Source: Clostridiaceae bacterium (GTDB lineage: Bacteria > Bacillota > Clostridia > Oscillospirales > Butyricicoccaceae). Taken from it: a stretch of DNA of 64,000 bases. The notes beneath the pieces were generated by a model. The model worked only from the letters and a program-made list of their open reading frames with translations, was not told the origin of the DNA and searched no databases. Position numbers and translations under genes: made by a program. Below, piece after piece: positions 8,543-17,061 of the stretch (position 1 is its first letter; each line of letters opens with the position of its first letter). The stretch spans positions 1-64,000 of the forward strand of contig QXXE01000009.1 of NCBI GenBank assembly GCA_009911355.1. Direction: 5' to 3'.

Positions 8543-10348
8543 TTATTCGCTGTCCTTTTCGATGCGCGTCACCGCGAGCGACAGCTCGTCCAGCTGCTTG
8601 CTGTCGACCAGGTCAGGGCACTGCATCATCAGATCGGACGCATTCTGCACCTTCGGGAAGGCGATCACGTCGCGGATCGAGTCCAGGCCCGCCAGCAGCA
8701 TGCACAGACGGTCCAGGCCATACGCCAAACCGCCGTGCGGGGGCGCGCCATAGGAAAACGCCGTGATCAGATGCCCGAACTGCTCCGTTGCCTTTTCCTC
8801 GGTGAAGCCGAGGGCGCGGAACATCCGCGTTTGCAGCTCGGGGTCGTGGATGCGGATGGAGCCGCCGCCAAGCTCGCAGCCGTTGAGGATAATGTCATAG
8901 GCTTTCGCGCGCACTGAACGCGGGTCGCTTTCCAGCTTTTCTACGTCCTCGTCCATCGGCGCAGTGAAGGGGTGGTGCTTGGCAACCAGGCGGTCCTCTT
9001 CCTCGCTGTACTCAAACTGCGGGAACTCGGTCACCCACAGCAGCTTGAAGTCGTCCTTTTTCGCAAGGCCGAGGCGCTTTGCGAGCTCGCAGCGAAGCGC
9101 GCCCAGCGAAACCAGGGCGGTTTCGGTGTCGGTATCGGCGACGGCCAGCAGCAGGTCGTTGGGCTGTGCGCCCGCGCGCGATTTGACCGCTTCGACCTCT
9201 TCGGGCGTGAGGAACTTCGCGAACGACGAGGTCATGGAACCGTCGGCGGCCAGCTTCATCCAGGCGAGGCCCTTTGCGCGGTAGGTTTTAACGAAGTCGG
9301 CCAGCTTGTCGATTTCCTTGCGTGGGAACTGATCGGCGTAGCCGTTGATATTGATCAGGCGCACGGTGCCGCCGCCCTCGACGGCGTTTTTAAAGACGGC
9401 AAAGTTGCAGCCTGCCGCGATATCAGAGACGTCCTGGATTTCAAAGCCGAAGCGCAGGTCGGGCTTATCCGAGCCGAAGCGGTTCATTGCCTCGCGGTAG
9501 GGCAGGCGCGGCAGGGGCAGCTGGATATCGATCCCGAGCACTTCTTTAAAGACGCGCTGAAGGAAGCCCTCGTTGACGGCGATGACGTCGTCTTCTTCGA
9601 CGAAGGACATTTCGAGGTCGATCTGGGTAAACTCGGGCTGGCGGTCGGCGCGGAGGTCCTCGTCGCGGAAGCAGCGGGTAATTTGGATGTAGCGGTCCAT
9701 GCCTGCGAGCATGAGAAGCTGCTTGTACTGCTGGGGCGACTGGGGCAGCGCGTAGAACTTGCCGGGGTGTACACGGGAGGGGACGAGGTAATCGCGGGCG
9801 CCCTCGGGGGTGGACTTGGTGAGCATGGGGGTTTCGATTTCGAGGAAGCCCTGCTCGTCGAAGTAGTTGCGGGCGATCTGGGTGACGCGGTGGCGGAGCA
9901 TCATGTTGCGCTGCATGACGGGGCGGCGCAGGTCGAGGTAGCGGTATTTCAGGCGGATCTGGTCGCCGGCTTCTTTGTTGTCGTCGATCTCGAAGGGGGT
10001 GGTTTCGGCGCGGGAAAGGATGCGGAGATCGGAAGCGATGAGTTCGACTTCGCCGGTTGGCATTTTGGTGTTGACGGCGGCGGGGTCGCGGGCGACGAGC
10101 TCGCCTTTGACTGCGACGACGAATTCGGTGCGGCAGGTGAAGGCGATATCGAAGAGGGCGGCGTTGACGCTCTTGTCGAAGGTGCATTGGAGGATGCCGG
10201 AGCGGTCGCGCACGAGGAGGAAGAGGACGCCGCCTTTATCGCGGACGCGGTCTACCCAGCCGTTGACGGTAATGGTGCGGCCTGCGTCGGAGGGACGGAG
10301 GCTGCCGCACATGTCGGTGCGTTTCATGCCGGAGATATTGGTATTCAT
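8543..10348 (-). CDS. aspS: Aspartyl-tRNA synthetase
   Basis: 601 residues, the usual size of the bacterial enzyme, which charges tRNA-Asp in the cytoplasm. An N-terminal OB-fold anticodon-binding domain (ITVNGWVDRVRDKGG) is followed by the class II catalytic core. Motif 2 reads FRDEDLRADRQPEFTQ, and motif 3 reads GLAYGLDRLCML near the C-terminus. The bacterial GAD insertion domain lies between (about residues 290-420). It follows hisS on the same strand, an order common in Firmicutes, but here a small membrane-protein gene and an R1 cluster lie between them. No T-box leader was recognised upstream. Confidence 0.96.
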   Translation of the reverse strand: MNTNISGMKRTDMCGSLRPSDAGRTITVNGWVDRVRDKGGVLFLLVRDRSGILQCTFDKSVNAALFDIAFTCRTEFVVAVKGELVARDPAAVNTKMPTGEVELIASDLRILSRAETTPFEIDDNKEAGDQIRLKYRYLDLRRPVMQRNMMLRHRVTQIARNYFDEQGFLEIETPMLTKSTPEGARDYLVPSRVHPGKFYALPQSPQQYKQLLMLAGMDRYIQITRCFRDEDLRADRQPEFTQIDLEMSFVEEDDVIAVNEGFLQRVFKEVLGIDIQLPLPRLPYREAMNRFGSDKPDLRFGFEIQDVSDIAAGCNFAVFKNAVEGGGTVRLININGYADQFPRKEIDKLADFVKTYRAKGLAWMKLAADGSMTSSFAKFLTPEEVEAVKSRAGAQPNDLLLAVADTDTETALVSLGALRCELAKRLGLAKKDDFKLLWVTEFPQFEYSEEEDRLVAKHHPFTAPMDEDVEKLESDPRSVRAKAYDIILNGCELGGGSIRIHDPELQTRMFRALGFTEEKATEQFGHLITAFSYGAPPHGGLAYGLDRLCMLLAGLDSIRDVIAFPKVQNASDLMMQCPDLVDSKQLDELSLAVTRIEKDSE

Positions 10349-10395
10349 GGGGTTTCAGTCCTTTTGTGTTGATTTCAGCTGCGTGCCGAGGGTGA

Positions 10396-10497
10396 CGCCA
10401 AAGGGCGCTGCCCTCTGGACACCCGGCCCTGCGCGGGCAGCGCCAGAGGGACCCGTCCCTCTGGACTCCCATTCATCGCCTGCGGGCGGGACGGGGG
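10396..10497. repeat. R1 palindromic repeat cluster
   Basis: R1 modules, including CCAGAGGGAC / GTCCCTCTGG arms and CGCCTGCGGGCGGGACGGGG, between the small membrane gene and aspS. Nothing else is seen in 10498-10664 apart from AT-richer DNA. Confidence 0.9.
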
Positions 10498-10664
10498 TGA
10501 TTCACGGTGTAAGTGCAGCTATGCTCTTTTTATTTTATCGCAAAATCCGGTTTTTTCAAGGGCTTTTGATGAAAAAGTCCATTAAGGTGGTTCGCAAACT
10601 TGGGAAATGCCAGCAGGCTCGTTCAGATGGCGGGTTTTCGAGTCGGTTTATTTCTTGAACCAGC

Positions 10665-10907
10665 TTATTCCCTGCGGATTTTGATGGAAGCTTCCGCGCG
10701 TTCCTCCGCTTCCAGGCCCGGCTGGATGCCCTCGGCGTAGACTGTGATCATCAGGCCAAAGCCCAGCAGCGCAATTGCCGCTGCCCCAAACGTAAGCGGT
10801 TCCAGGCTGAGCGCGGTAAAAATGCACATCCCCAACAGGCCCATCAGCCCGGTCAGCCCGCAGAGGACGAATTTTGTGCAGCTCCAGAGAAAATGCTTCG
10901 GCGACAT
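10665..10907 (-). CDS. Small two-helix membrane protein, unknown function
   Basis: 80 residues with a strong ribosome binding site (AAAGGAGG) before the ATG. Two hydrophobic segments are visible (about residues 12-32 and 38-58), followed by a charged tail rich in Glu, Lys and Arg. It lies between hisS and aspS on the same strand and could be co-transcribed with them. No family was recognised. Confidence 0.65.
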   Translation of the reverse strand: MSPKHFLWSCTKFVLCGLTGLMGLLGMCIFTALSLEPLTFGAAAIALLGFGLMITVYAEGIQPGLEAEERAEASIKIRRE

Positions 10908-10992
10908 GGCGCGCCTCCTTTATGCTTCGGTTTTGTAATGGATAACGGTGGTCTGCCCCCTTGCGGGGGCTTATTGCCCGCGTTCAGATGGC

Positions 10993-12348
10993 TCAGCAGC
11001 CCACCAGGATTTTGCCCTTCGCGCGCTCTGCGAGCCCGTTTTTCACCCGCTGCGCGGCTTCGTCAAAGCCAGTGCTGGTCTGTTCGCCGGTCGAGAGGTC
11101 TTTCAGCGTAACCGTGCCGTTCGCGATCTCATCTTCGCCAAGGAATACCACGTAAGGGATCGACAGCTTGTCGGCATAGCTGATTTTCGCTTTGAATTTC
11201 TTCTTTTCGCAGTGCAGCTGGGTGCGGATGCCCTCCGCGCGGAAGCGGGTCGCGAGCGCAATTGCCGCACCCATATCGTCTGCCATCGGCAGGATGAGCA
11301 CATCGGCAGGCGCTGCGGGCGGGTTTTCATTCAGCAGGCTTTTGTCCTGCAAAACGAAGAACAGGCGGGTCAGGCCGATCGAAATGCCCACGCCAGGCAG
11401 CTTTTTGTCGGTGTAATACTCCGCAAGGTTGTCGTAGCGCCCGCCCGAGCAGATGGAGCCGATTTCGGGATGGTCGAGCATGGTGGTCTCGTAGACCGTG
11501 CCGGTGTAGTAGTCCAGCCCGCGCGCGATGGTCAGGTCAATCGCGAAGTGGTCCGCAGGCACGCCAAACGCAGACATATAGCCTGCAACGGCAGTCAGCT
11601 CGGAAATGCCTGCGTCAAGGGTGTCGTTTTTGCCCCTGTAGCCCTCGAGCGCCTGCAAAATACCCTCTGTGCCGCCGCCAAGGGTGATGAAACGGAGGAT
11701 TTCATCAGCGCTTTCCGCTGGAACGCCCTCTTCGAGAAGGATTTCCCGTACCGCGTCCGCGCCGATCTTTTCCAGCTTGTCAATGGTGCGCATGACGTCG
11801 GCGGCGCGCCCGGTCAGGCCAAGCATCTCAAAAAAGCCGTTGAGGACCTTCCGGTTGTTGATGCGGATCACAAAACGGGTCAGGCCGAGCTCGGAAAAGG
11901 TCTTATAAATGATGGACGGGATCTCAGCTTCGTTGATCAGGTCAAGGGAGCCGTCGCCGATCACATCGATATCCGCCTGATAGAATTCGCGGAAGCGCCC
12001 GCGCTGGGCGCGTTCGCCGCGGTAGACCTTGCCGATCTGGAAGCGGCGGAAGGGGAAGGACAGCGCGCCATAGTTGAGCGCGACATACTTGGCAAGCGGC
12101 ACGGTCAGGTCAAAGCGCATGGAAAGGTCGCTGTCGCCTTTCTGGAAGCGGTAGATCTGCTTTTCGGTCTCGCCGCCGCCTTTGGCGAGCAGCACCTCGC
12201 TGGCTTCCAGGATGGGGGTGTCCAGCGGGTAGAAGCCATAGAGGGCGTAGGTGTCGCGCAGAACCTGCGCGATTTTCTCAAACTGCGCCTGCTTCGCGGG
12301 CAGCAGTTCCATAAAGCCGGAAAGTGTCCGGGGTTTCATTTTCTGCAT
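10993..12348 (-). CDS. hisS: Histidyl-tRNA synthetase
   Basis: 451 residues, normal for the enzyme that charges tRNA-His. Class II motif 2 appears in FRRFQIGKVYRGERAQRGR, and the histidine-specific motif reads RGLDYYTGTVYE (about residue 280). The C-terminal anticodon-binding domain begins near DVLILPMADDM. A GGAG site precedes the ATG. Confidence 0.95.
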   Translation of the reverse strand: MQKMKPRTLSGFMELLPAKQAQFEKIAQVLRDTYALYGFYPLDTPILEASEVLLAKGGGETEKQIYRFQKGDSDLSMRFDLTVPLAKYVALNYGALSFPFRRFQIGKVYRGERAQRGRFREFYQADIDVIGDGSLDLINEAEIPSIIYKTFSELGLTRFVIRINNRKVLNGFFEMLGLTGRAADVMRTIDKLEKIGADAVREILLEEGVPAESADEILRFITLGGGTEGILQALEGYRGKNDTLDAGISELTAVAGYMSAFGVPADHFAIDLTIARGLDYYTGTVYETTMLDHPEIGSICSGGRYDNLAEYYTDKKLPGVGISIGLTRLFFVLQDKSLLNENPPAAPADVLILPMADDMGAAIALATRFRAEGIRTQLHCEKKKFKAKISYADKLSIPYVVFLGEDEIANGTVTLKDLSTGEQTSTGFDEAAQRVKNGLAERAKGKILVGC

Positions 12349-12502
12349 GATGTACTCCTAAACAGCAATGGATGGATGATAACTTTATGAAAACCCTTTC
12401 ACGGGCAGCGAAAAAAGCCGCGTCTGCGGCAAAAGGCAAACCCCACCCGCCCGTCCGGGGTGGGCGGGCAAGGGTGCGGGCGCGCTGCCTGCGGGGCAGG
12501 TG

Positions 12503-12913
12503 TTATAAGCGGTTTTTGGGATTGACGATGTTGCGCCAGTCGAGGTCGCCGCGGTCAAGACCGAGGATGAGCATTTCAGCAGTCGCGGAGTTGGTCGCAA
12601 TCGGGATATTGTGCATATCGCAGAGCCGCGCGAGCGCATGGACATCAGGCTCGTATTGGCTGTTTGACATGGGGTCGCGGAAGAACAGCACAAGGTCGAT
12701 CTCATTATAGGCAACACGCGCGGAAATCTGCTCTTCGCCGCCCTGCATGCCCGCAAGGTATTTCTCAATTTTGAGTCCGGTTGCTTCGGCGACAAATTTG
12801 CCGGTTGTGCCGGTTGCGCAGATGTTGTGTTTGGTGAGGATGCCGCAGTAAGCCATGCAGAACTGCACCATCAATTCTTTTTTCCGGTCGTGTGCGATCA
12901 AAGCAATATTCAT
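12503..12913 (-). CDS. mgsA: Methylglyoxal synthase
   Basis: 136 residues; converts dihydroxyacetone phosphate to methylglyoxal plus phosphate, bypassing lower glycolysis when sugar phosphates accumulate. Family signatures are NIALIAHDRKK at the N-terminus, ATGTTG in the phosphate-binding loop, the GG-x-x-QI segment (GGEEQISARV) and the FFRDPM segment with its conserved Asp. The second ATG is chosen: AAAGGA lies 9 bases before it but immediately abuts the first ATG at 12922. Its position after minD matches the mre-min-mgsA gene order of many Clostridia. A G+C-rich inverted repeat downstream (about 12460-12485) may terminate it. Confidence 0.93.
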   Translation of the reverse strand: MNIALIAHDRKKELMVQFCMAYCGILTKHNICATGTTGKFVAEATGLKIEKYLAGMQGGEEQISARVAYNEIDLVLFFRDPMSNSQYEPDVHALARLCDMHNIPIATNSATAEMLILGLDRGDLDWRNIVNPKNRL

Positions 12914-13012
12914 AATTTGCATTTCCTTTCTCTGTAATCTGCCTGTACAGGTATTAAAAGCCTTATGTTATGTTGTTATAAACGGATTTGCCCGGCCAAT
13001 TTGCCATATCCC

Positions 13013-13130
13013 TCGTCCCGCCCGCAGGCGTAATGAAGTTTTTACTCGATTTTTTTACAAAAAAATCGCGGGAGTCCAGAGGGCAGAGCCCTTTGGCTGA
13101 GCGTCCAGAGAGCAAAAACCCCTTGGCGCG
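13013..13130. repeat. Degenerate R1 cluster interrupted by an AT-rich hairpin
   Basis: Inverse-orientation R1 (CCCGTCCC-like edge, CCCGCAGGCG, gggagtccagaggg) interrupted by about 37 bases that include a perfect CGATTTTTTT / AAAAAAATCG hairpin (13047-13068). It lies between mgsA and minD. Confidence 0.75.
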
Positions 13131-13151
13131 CGTTGCGGAGACGATATGTAA

Positions 13152-13889
13152 TTACCAGCGCATCGCAGGGACGCTTTCCCCCTCGAGCCGCCGCGCGATG
13201 TTGCGGGCAGCCAGCGCAGCGCCGTCCTTTTTGAAATGGAGCAGGCTTTTGCCGTTGTTGGAACAGGCGATAATGTCCTCGTCCTCCGGGATGATCCCCA
13301 GAAGCGGCAGGCCCGCCTGGTCCATTACATCATCAATATTGCCCGCGAGCCCGTGCCGGACCAGCGCAGGCCGGATACGGTTCACCACAAGATGCACGTT
13401 GTGCAGCCCGGCTTCCTCCAGATAGCGGGCAGTGCGTTCGGCGGAACGGATGCAAGCCGTTTCGGTCGTGGTGACAATGATGCTCCGGCCGGCAATCGCG
13501 GAATAAAGCGAAAGCTCGCCCGGGAGACCCGCAGGGCCGTCCCAGATCAGGTAGTCATAGCTTTCAGCCGCCGCAGCTTCGCGCAGGGCGCGCAGCTGCT
13601 TGACCCGCAGGAAAGGGATGTCGGCTGGGGCGGTGAGCAGAGAGAGCTTTTCGTTCAGAGGATGCGGGACCGCAGCGCGGGACAGGCTGACCGTCCCGGC
13701 GGCAACGTCGGCAAAGGAAAAAACCAGCCGGTCGCTCATGCCGAGGGCAAGGTCGAGGCTCCGGAGGCCACAGTCGCCGTCGACGGCAAGCACGCGCCGC
13801 CCGCGTTCCGCAAGCGCCATTGAAAGGACGGCTGAGAGGGTTGTCTTCCCCGTGCCGCCCTTGCCGGATGCAATTAAGATAGTGTTCAC
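13152..13889 (-). CDS. minD: MinD/ParA-family division-site ATPase
   Basis: 245 residues with a GTG start and a weak ribosome binding site. The deviant Walker A motif is SGKGGTGKTTLS (residues 8-19), followed by the VDGDCGLRSLDLALGM segment characteristic of MinD. A Walker B-like YDYLIWDGPAG follows. MinD places the division septum by membrane-dependent ATP cycling. The position beside mrdA-mreD-mreC supports MinD over a plasmid-type ParA. Oddities: no minC or minE is adjacent, and the protein ends (ARRLEGESVPAMRW) without an obvious Lys/Arg-Phe-rich amphipathic membrane-targeting helix, being somewhat shorter than typical MinD. Confidence 0.78.
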   Translation of the reverse strand: MNTILIASGKGGTGKTTLSAVLSMALAERGRRVLAVDGDCGLRSLDLALGMSDRLVFSFADVAAGTVSLSRAAVPHPLNEKLSLLTAPADIPFLRVKQLRALREAAAAESYDYLIWDGPAGLPGELSLYSAIAGRSIIVTTTETACIRSAERTARYLEEAGLHNVHLVVNRIRPALVRHGLAGNIDDVMDQAGLPLLGIIPEDEDIIACSNNGKSLLHFKKDGAALAARNIARRLEGESVPAMRW

Positions 13890-13924
13890 GGCTACGCCCC
13901 CGACTTTAGCATACTCATATTAAA

Positions 13925-13957
13925 AGTATAAACCAAATTCCTACTTGATACAAGTAG
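13925..13957 (-). promoter_or_regulatory. minD promoter overlapped by an inverted repeat
   Basis: Minus-strand TTGTAT (13948-13953), a 17-base spacer and TATACT (13925-13930). The inverted repeat CTACTTG-ATA-CAAGTAG (13941-13957) covers the -35 box and is a candidate operator. The DNA here is much more AT-rich than the surrounding genes. Confidence 0.65.
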
Positions 13958-14056
13958 TTTATGTCATAAATTTCTAAAATTTTCACAAAAGGCTTACCTG
14001 GAATTGCCAGCTCGCCCAATCCCTTCCATTTCCGGGCGGCGCCAATAGGAGGCAAA

Positions 14057-14079
14057 GCCCGCCGGCAGGGCCGGCGGGC
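14057..14079 (-). terminator. Likely terminator of mrdA
   Basis: Perfect GCCCGCCGGC / GCCGGCGGGC hairpin followed by TTTGCC on the minus strand, just beyond the mrdA stop codon. Confidence 0.65.
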
Positions 14080-14084
14080 AGCGG

Positions 14085-16169
14085 TCAGTGCAGCAGGGTG
14101 TATTCGGAGGAAACCAGCTCGGACTGGGACTCTTCCCGGCTGAAATAGGCGTTGACGATGTCCGCGACAACGGGGGCCATTTTGGTGCCCGAGTCGATCT
14201 TTTCCCCGACCACGCAGATGGCGATCTCAGGGTCGTCAAAGGGCGCGAAAGCGATAAACAGGCCGTTGGCGAGCTCGTCCTTGCCGACCTGCGCCGTGCC
14301 GGATTTGCCGCCGACCTGTACGGTGCAGTCATAGAAAGCGCGCGCTGCGGTGCCTTCGTTGATCACACGCTTCATGCCCTCGCGCACCAGATCGAGGTTT
14401 TCCGGGTCGATGTCGATCTGGCTCATGACCTCAGGCTCGTGCTCGTAAACGGTGTCCGTGTAATCATAGGTCTTTACGCTGCGCAGGAGCGTCGGGCGAT
14501 ATACTGTGCCGCCGTTGACAACCGCAGCCATATAGTTTGCCAGCTGGAGCGGCGTGTAGGTGTTGTCCGACTGCCCGATTGCCGCCTGTACGCTGTCTGC
14601 GGAGAGCCAGTCGTGCAGCCAGGCGTTCTTTTCCTGGAGCAGCTTGCGCCCGGTCGGCCCCGCGATGGTGCCGGAGGCTTCGTTTTGCAGCTCGATGCCG
14701 GTGCGCTGGCCGAGGCCGAACTTTGCCGCCCACTCCTCGATCTGCGCGCCGCCCAGAAGGCGGCCGACCTCATAGAAAAAGCAGTTGCACGAATATTCGA
14801 TCGCTTTGACGATGCCAACCCGCCCGTGATAGCCCAGGCAGCGGAAGGTCTGGGTATCGAAATAGGTGTAATAACGGTTGCAGAACTGGGTAAAGGACTG
14901 GCTGATCGTGCCCGACTCGAGCGCTGCAATCGCCATCAGCGGCTTGAAGGTCGAGCCGGGGGCGTAGGTTTCCTGGATTGCGCGGTTGGTGTAGGGCTTG
15001 CGCGGGTCGTCCTTGTACTTATCAAATTCCTGATGGTAGTGCGCAAGGTCGTAGGTCGGATAGCTCGCCATTGCGAGCACCTCGGCGCTGTGGACGTCGA
15101 GCACGACGGCTGCGCCGCCCTCCGCGCCCTCGACGCTTTCGAGCGTGCGGGCGAGCGACTCCTCGGCCGCCTGTTGAAGCCCCAGGTCGATTGTCGTGAC
15201 GCAGTGGTTGCCCGGCTGCGGCGGCAGGCTGTCAAGCTCGTCCAGGATATTGCCGTGCAGGTCGGTTACAACCGTGCGGGTGCCGTCGACGCCGCGCAGG
15301 TATTCCTCGAGCGTGTACTCGAGCCCTTCCTTGCCGACAATCGCGTTCATTTTGTAGCCCTTTTCTTTGTAAGCGGGCCAGTCCTCGCGGAAAATCTGCC
15401 CAACGTAGCCCAGCAGATGGGCGGCGCTTGTGGTGTTGTACTGGCGGATGCCGCTGACGGCAACATCCACGCCCTCGAACTCGCGGTGGCGTTCTTTGAC
15501 CTGAGAAATCAGGTCAAGGCTGACGTCCTCGGCGAAGGTGTAGGGGTTGTTGCGGGAAAACTCGGTGTCCCACAGCATCCCGGCGCGGACGCCGAGGATG
15601 GTGCGCGCCTGTTCGCCCGAGTATTTGGGGTCAAGGCCAAAATAAGCGCGCAGGTGGGAAATGACCTCATAGGCGTTGAGCTCGGCAGGCGCTTTGCCGC
15701 TGCCCGCAGGCGGGTCCTCGCCCTCGCGCTTTGTAAGCTCCTCCTGCACCTCGGCAAGACGGTCGTTGAGACGGGTGCGGGCGCGGGATTCCGGGTCCGC
15801 GGTGAACTCGAACGGGGGGGCGGGGGTAATCGGGAGGGCATCGGCGGGCTGGGCCCCCGACGCGCGGACGAGCTCCGCGAGGGAGAGGATGGTCTCGTCC
15901 TGCTTTTCGAGATCCCAATAGACGTAATTGAGCCAAAGGGAGAAAACCGAGCGGTTGCTGGTAAGCGGCTGGCCGTAACGGTCGACGATTTCGCCGCGCG
16001 AGGCGGGGACAGGGGTGGTGCTGGTCAGGCGGCGCTCGGAGGCGCTGCGGTAGGTGGATCCCTCGACGATCTGGATGCGGAAGAGCGAAAGGGAAGCGGT
16101 CGCGGCAAGCAGGACAAGCACGCAGACCATCGCGATCAGCCGCCGGAGCAGCTTTGCTTTATTATCCAT
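14085..16169 (-). CDS. mrdA: Penicillin-binding protein 2 (class B transpeptidase of the elongasome)
   Basis: 694 residues from the ATG at 16169 (GAGG upstream). An N-terminal membrane anchor (about residues 11-29) precedes the dimerisation domain with ASRGEIVDRYGQPL. The transpeptidase domain contains the catalytic motif STFK (about residue 406), SCN (about 460) and KSGT (about 623). PBP2 cross-links peptidoglycan during cell elongation with RodA and MreCD, whose genes lie upstream. An open frame continuing upstream of 16169 is only the read-through of structured element B. Confidence 0.93.
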   Translation of the reverse strand: MDNKAKLLRRLIAMVCVLVLLAATASLSLFRIQIVEGSTYRSASERRLTSTTPVPASRGEIVDRYGQPLTSNRSVFSLWLNYVYWDLEKQDETILSLAELVRASGAQPADALPITPAPPFEFTADPESRARTRLNDRLAEVQEELTKREGEDPPAGSGKAPAELNAYEVISHLRAYFGLDPKYSGEQARTILGVRAGMLWDTEFSRNNPYTFAEDVSLDLISQVKERHREFEGVDVAVSGIRQYNTTSAAHLLGYVGQIFREDWPAYKEKGYKMNAIVGKEGLEYTLEEYLRGVDGTRTVVTDLHGNILDELDSLPPQPGNHCVTTIDLGLQQAAEESLARTLESVEGAEGGAAVVLDVHSAEVLAMASYPTYDLAHYHQEFDKYKDDPRKPYTNRAIQETYAPGSTFKPLMAIAALESGTISQSFTQFCNRYYTYFDTQTFRCLGYHGRVGIVKAIEYSCNCFFYEVGRLLGGAQIEEWAAKFGLGQRTGIELQNEASGTIAGPTGRKLLQEKNAWLHDWLSADSVQAAIGQSDNTYTPLQLANYMAAVVNGGTVYRPTLLRSVKTYDYTDTVYEHEPEVMSQIDIDPENLDLVREGMKRVINEGTAARAFYDCTVQVGGKSGTAQVGKDELANGLFIAFAPFDDPEIAICVVGEKIDSGTKMAPVVADIVNAYFSREESQSELVSSEYTLLH

Positions 16170-16221
16170 GAAAAAACCTCGGTTCGATGAAAAAAGCTGT
16201 AGGCAGATGCGGGAACGCCCT

Positions 16222-16556
16222 GCCCCCGCCGCGCCTTTTTTGGCGGCGGCGGGCGAAACGGCGCAGCGGTAAAGGGAAAGGAGCCCGCCGGGGGATAGGC
16301 GGGCGCGGTAGCGCAGCAAGCCCCACTGCGCCAGAAACGGAACGGGTTGTAACGGGCGGGGACGGGGGCGGCACGCAGAACCGAAAACCTCCCCCGCGGG
16401 AGCCCGGAGCACCGCAGCCGCTTTGCAAGCCTTTGTGCGGCGCGCCCCGGAAGGGGCGTGACGTGCAGGCTTGCGGCACGCCCGAAACGGCTTGGAGGAG
16501 GGATGGGGAGAGCGCGAGAGGGGGAAGGGAACCATAGGTGCCCTTTCCCCTCTCGC
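16222..16556. repeat. Structured intergenic element, copy B
   Basis: Second copy of the element at 7426-7763, same orientation, between the mreD stop and the mrdA start. The terminal hairpin pairs 16514-16529 with 16541-16556 (16 bp, one G-T) around the same loop AACCATAGGTG. Relative to copy A, stem positions 6, 7 and 16 from the loop change on both sides while pairing is kept. The GCCCGCC/GGCGGGC and CGCCCC/GGGGCG hairpins are also conserved. Confidence 0.87.
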
Positions 16557-16560
16557 AAAG

Positions 16561-17061
16561 CTATTGCGCCCGCTGGTAGATGGAGCGGATGGGCAGGTAG
16601 ATGAGCGGCGACAGCGCCGCCGTCAGCAACGCCTCCCCACACAAATGCTGCAAATACAGCAGCAGGTCAAAACGCTGCCGCAGCAGCACAAACCCCAGCA
16701 TCCGCAACAGCGAAAGCCCAACCACCGCCGCAACCGTCAGCAGCAGCATAGAAGGGAAAATGCGGCGCAGGAACCGGCTGGCAAACAGCCCCGCCGCCAC
16801 ACCGAACAGCATGAAATACAGCGGGTACAGCCCCTCGACCCCGGTCAGCGCCATATCATAGGCAATCCCGGCCGCAATGCCGAACGCCATGCCCATCGTG
16901 GGGCCGTCCATCAGCGCAACAGCAGCGGGGACGCAGCAGATCAGGTCGACCCGGTAGCCCAGCACGCGCAGCGGCGCGGCAGTTGTGCTGACCAGGTAGG
17001 CAAGCAGCAGCACCAGCAAATAGCAGGTGACCTGCCCAACCGGCACGCGTTCCTTGATCAT
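16561..17061 (-). CDS. mreD: Rod-shape protein MreD
   Basis: 166 residues, very hydrophobic with about five membrane helices, the usual MreD size. It is an integral membrane subunit of the elongasome linking MreC, RodA and PBP2. Its ATG overlaps the mreC stop by one base, so the two are translated together. Element B begins about 5 bases after its stop codon, inserted between mreD and mrdA, which are normally contiguous. Confidence 0.9.
   Translation of the reverse strand: MIKERVPVGQVTCYLLVLLLAYLVSTTAAPLRVLGYRVDLICCVPAAVALMDGPTMGMAFGIAAGIAYDMALTGVEGLYPLYFMLFGVAAGLFASRFLRRIFPSMLLLTVAAVVGLSLLRMLGFVLLRQRFDLLLYLQHLCGEALLTAALSPLIYLPIRSIYQRAQ

Noticed and set aside
8972-10372. Plus-strand open frame opposite aspS
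   Set aside because: Shadow of a well-supported tRNA synthetase gene.
10349-10664. T-box leader upstream of aspS
   Set aside because: No T-box consensus or terminator/antiterminator pair found; the gap is occupied by an R1 repeat.
14088-16190. Long plus-strand open frame opposite mrdA (about 700 codons)
   Set aside because: It mirrors the PBP2 gene, lacks any family motif or ribosome binding site, and is Ala/Arg/Gly-biased as expected for antisense frames in GC-rich DNA.
16170-16535. N-terminal extension of the mrdA frame
   Set aside because: It translates structured element B; the ATG at 16169 has a ribosome binding site and begins directly before the membrane anchor.
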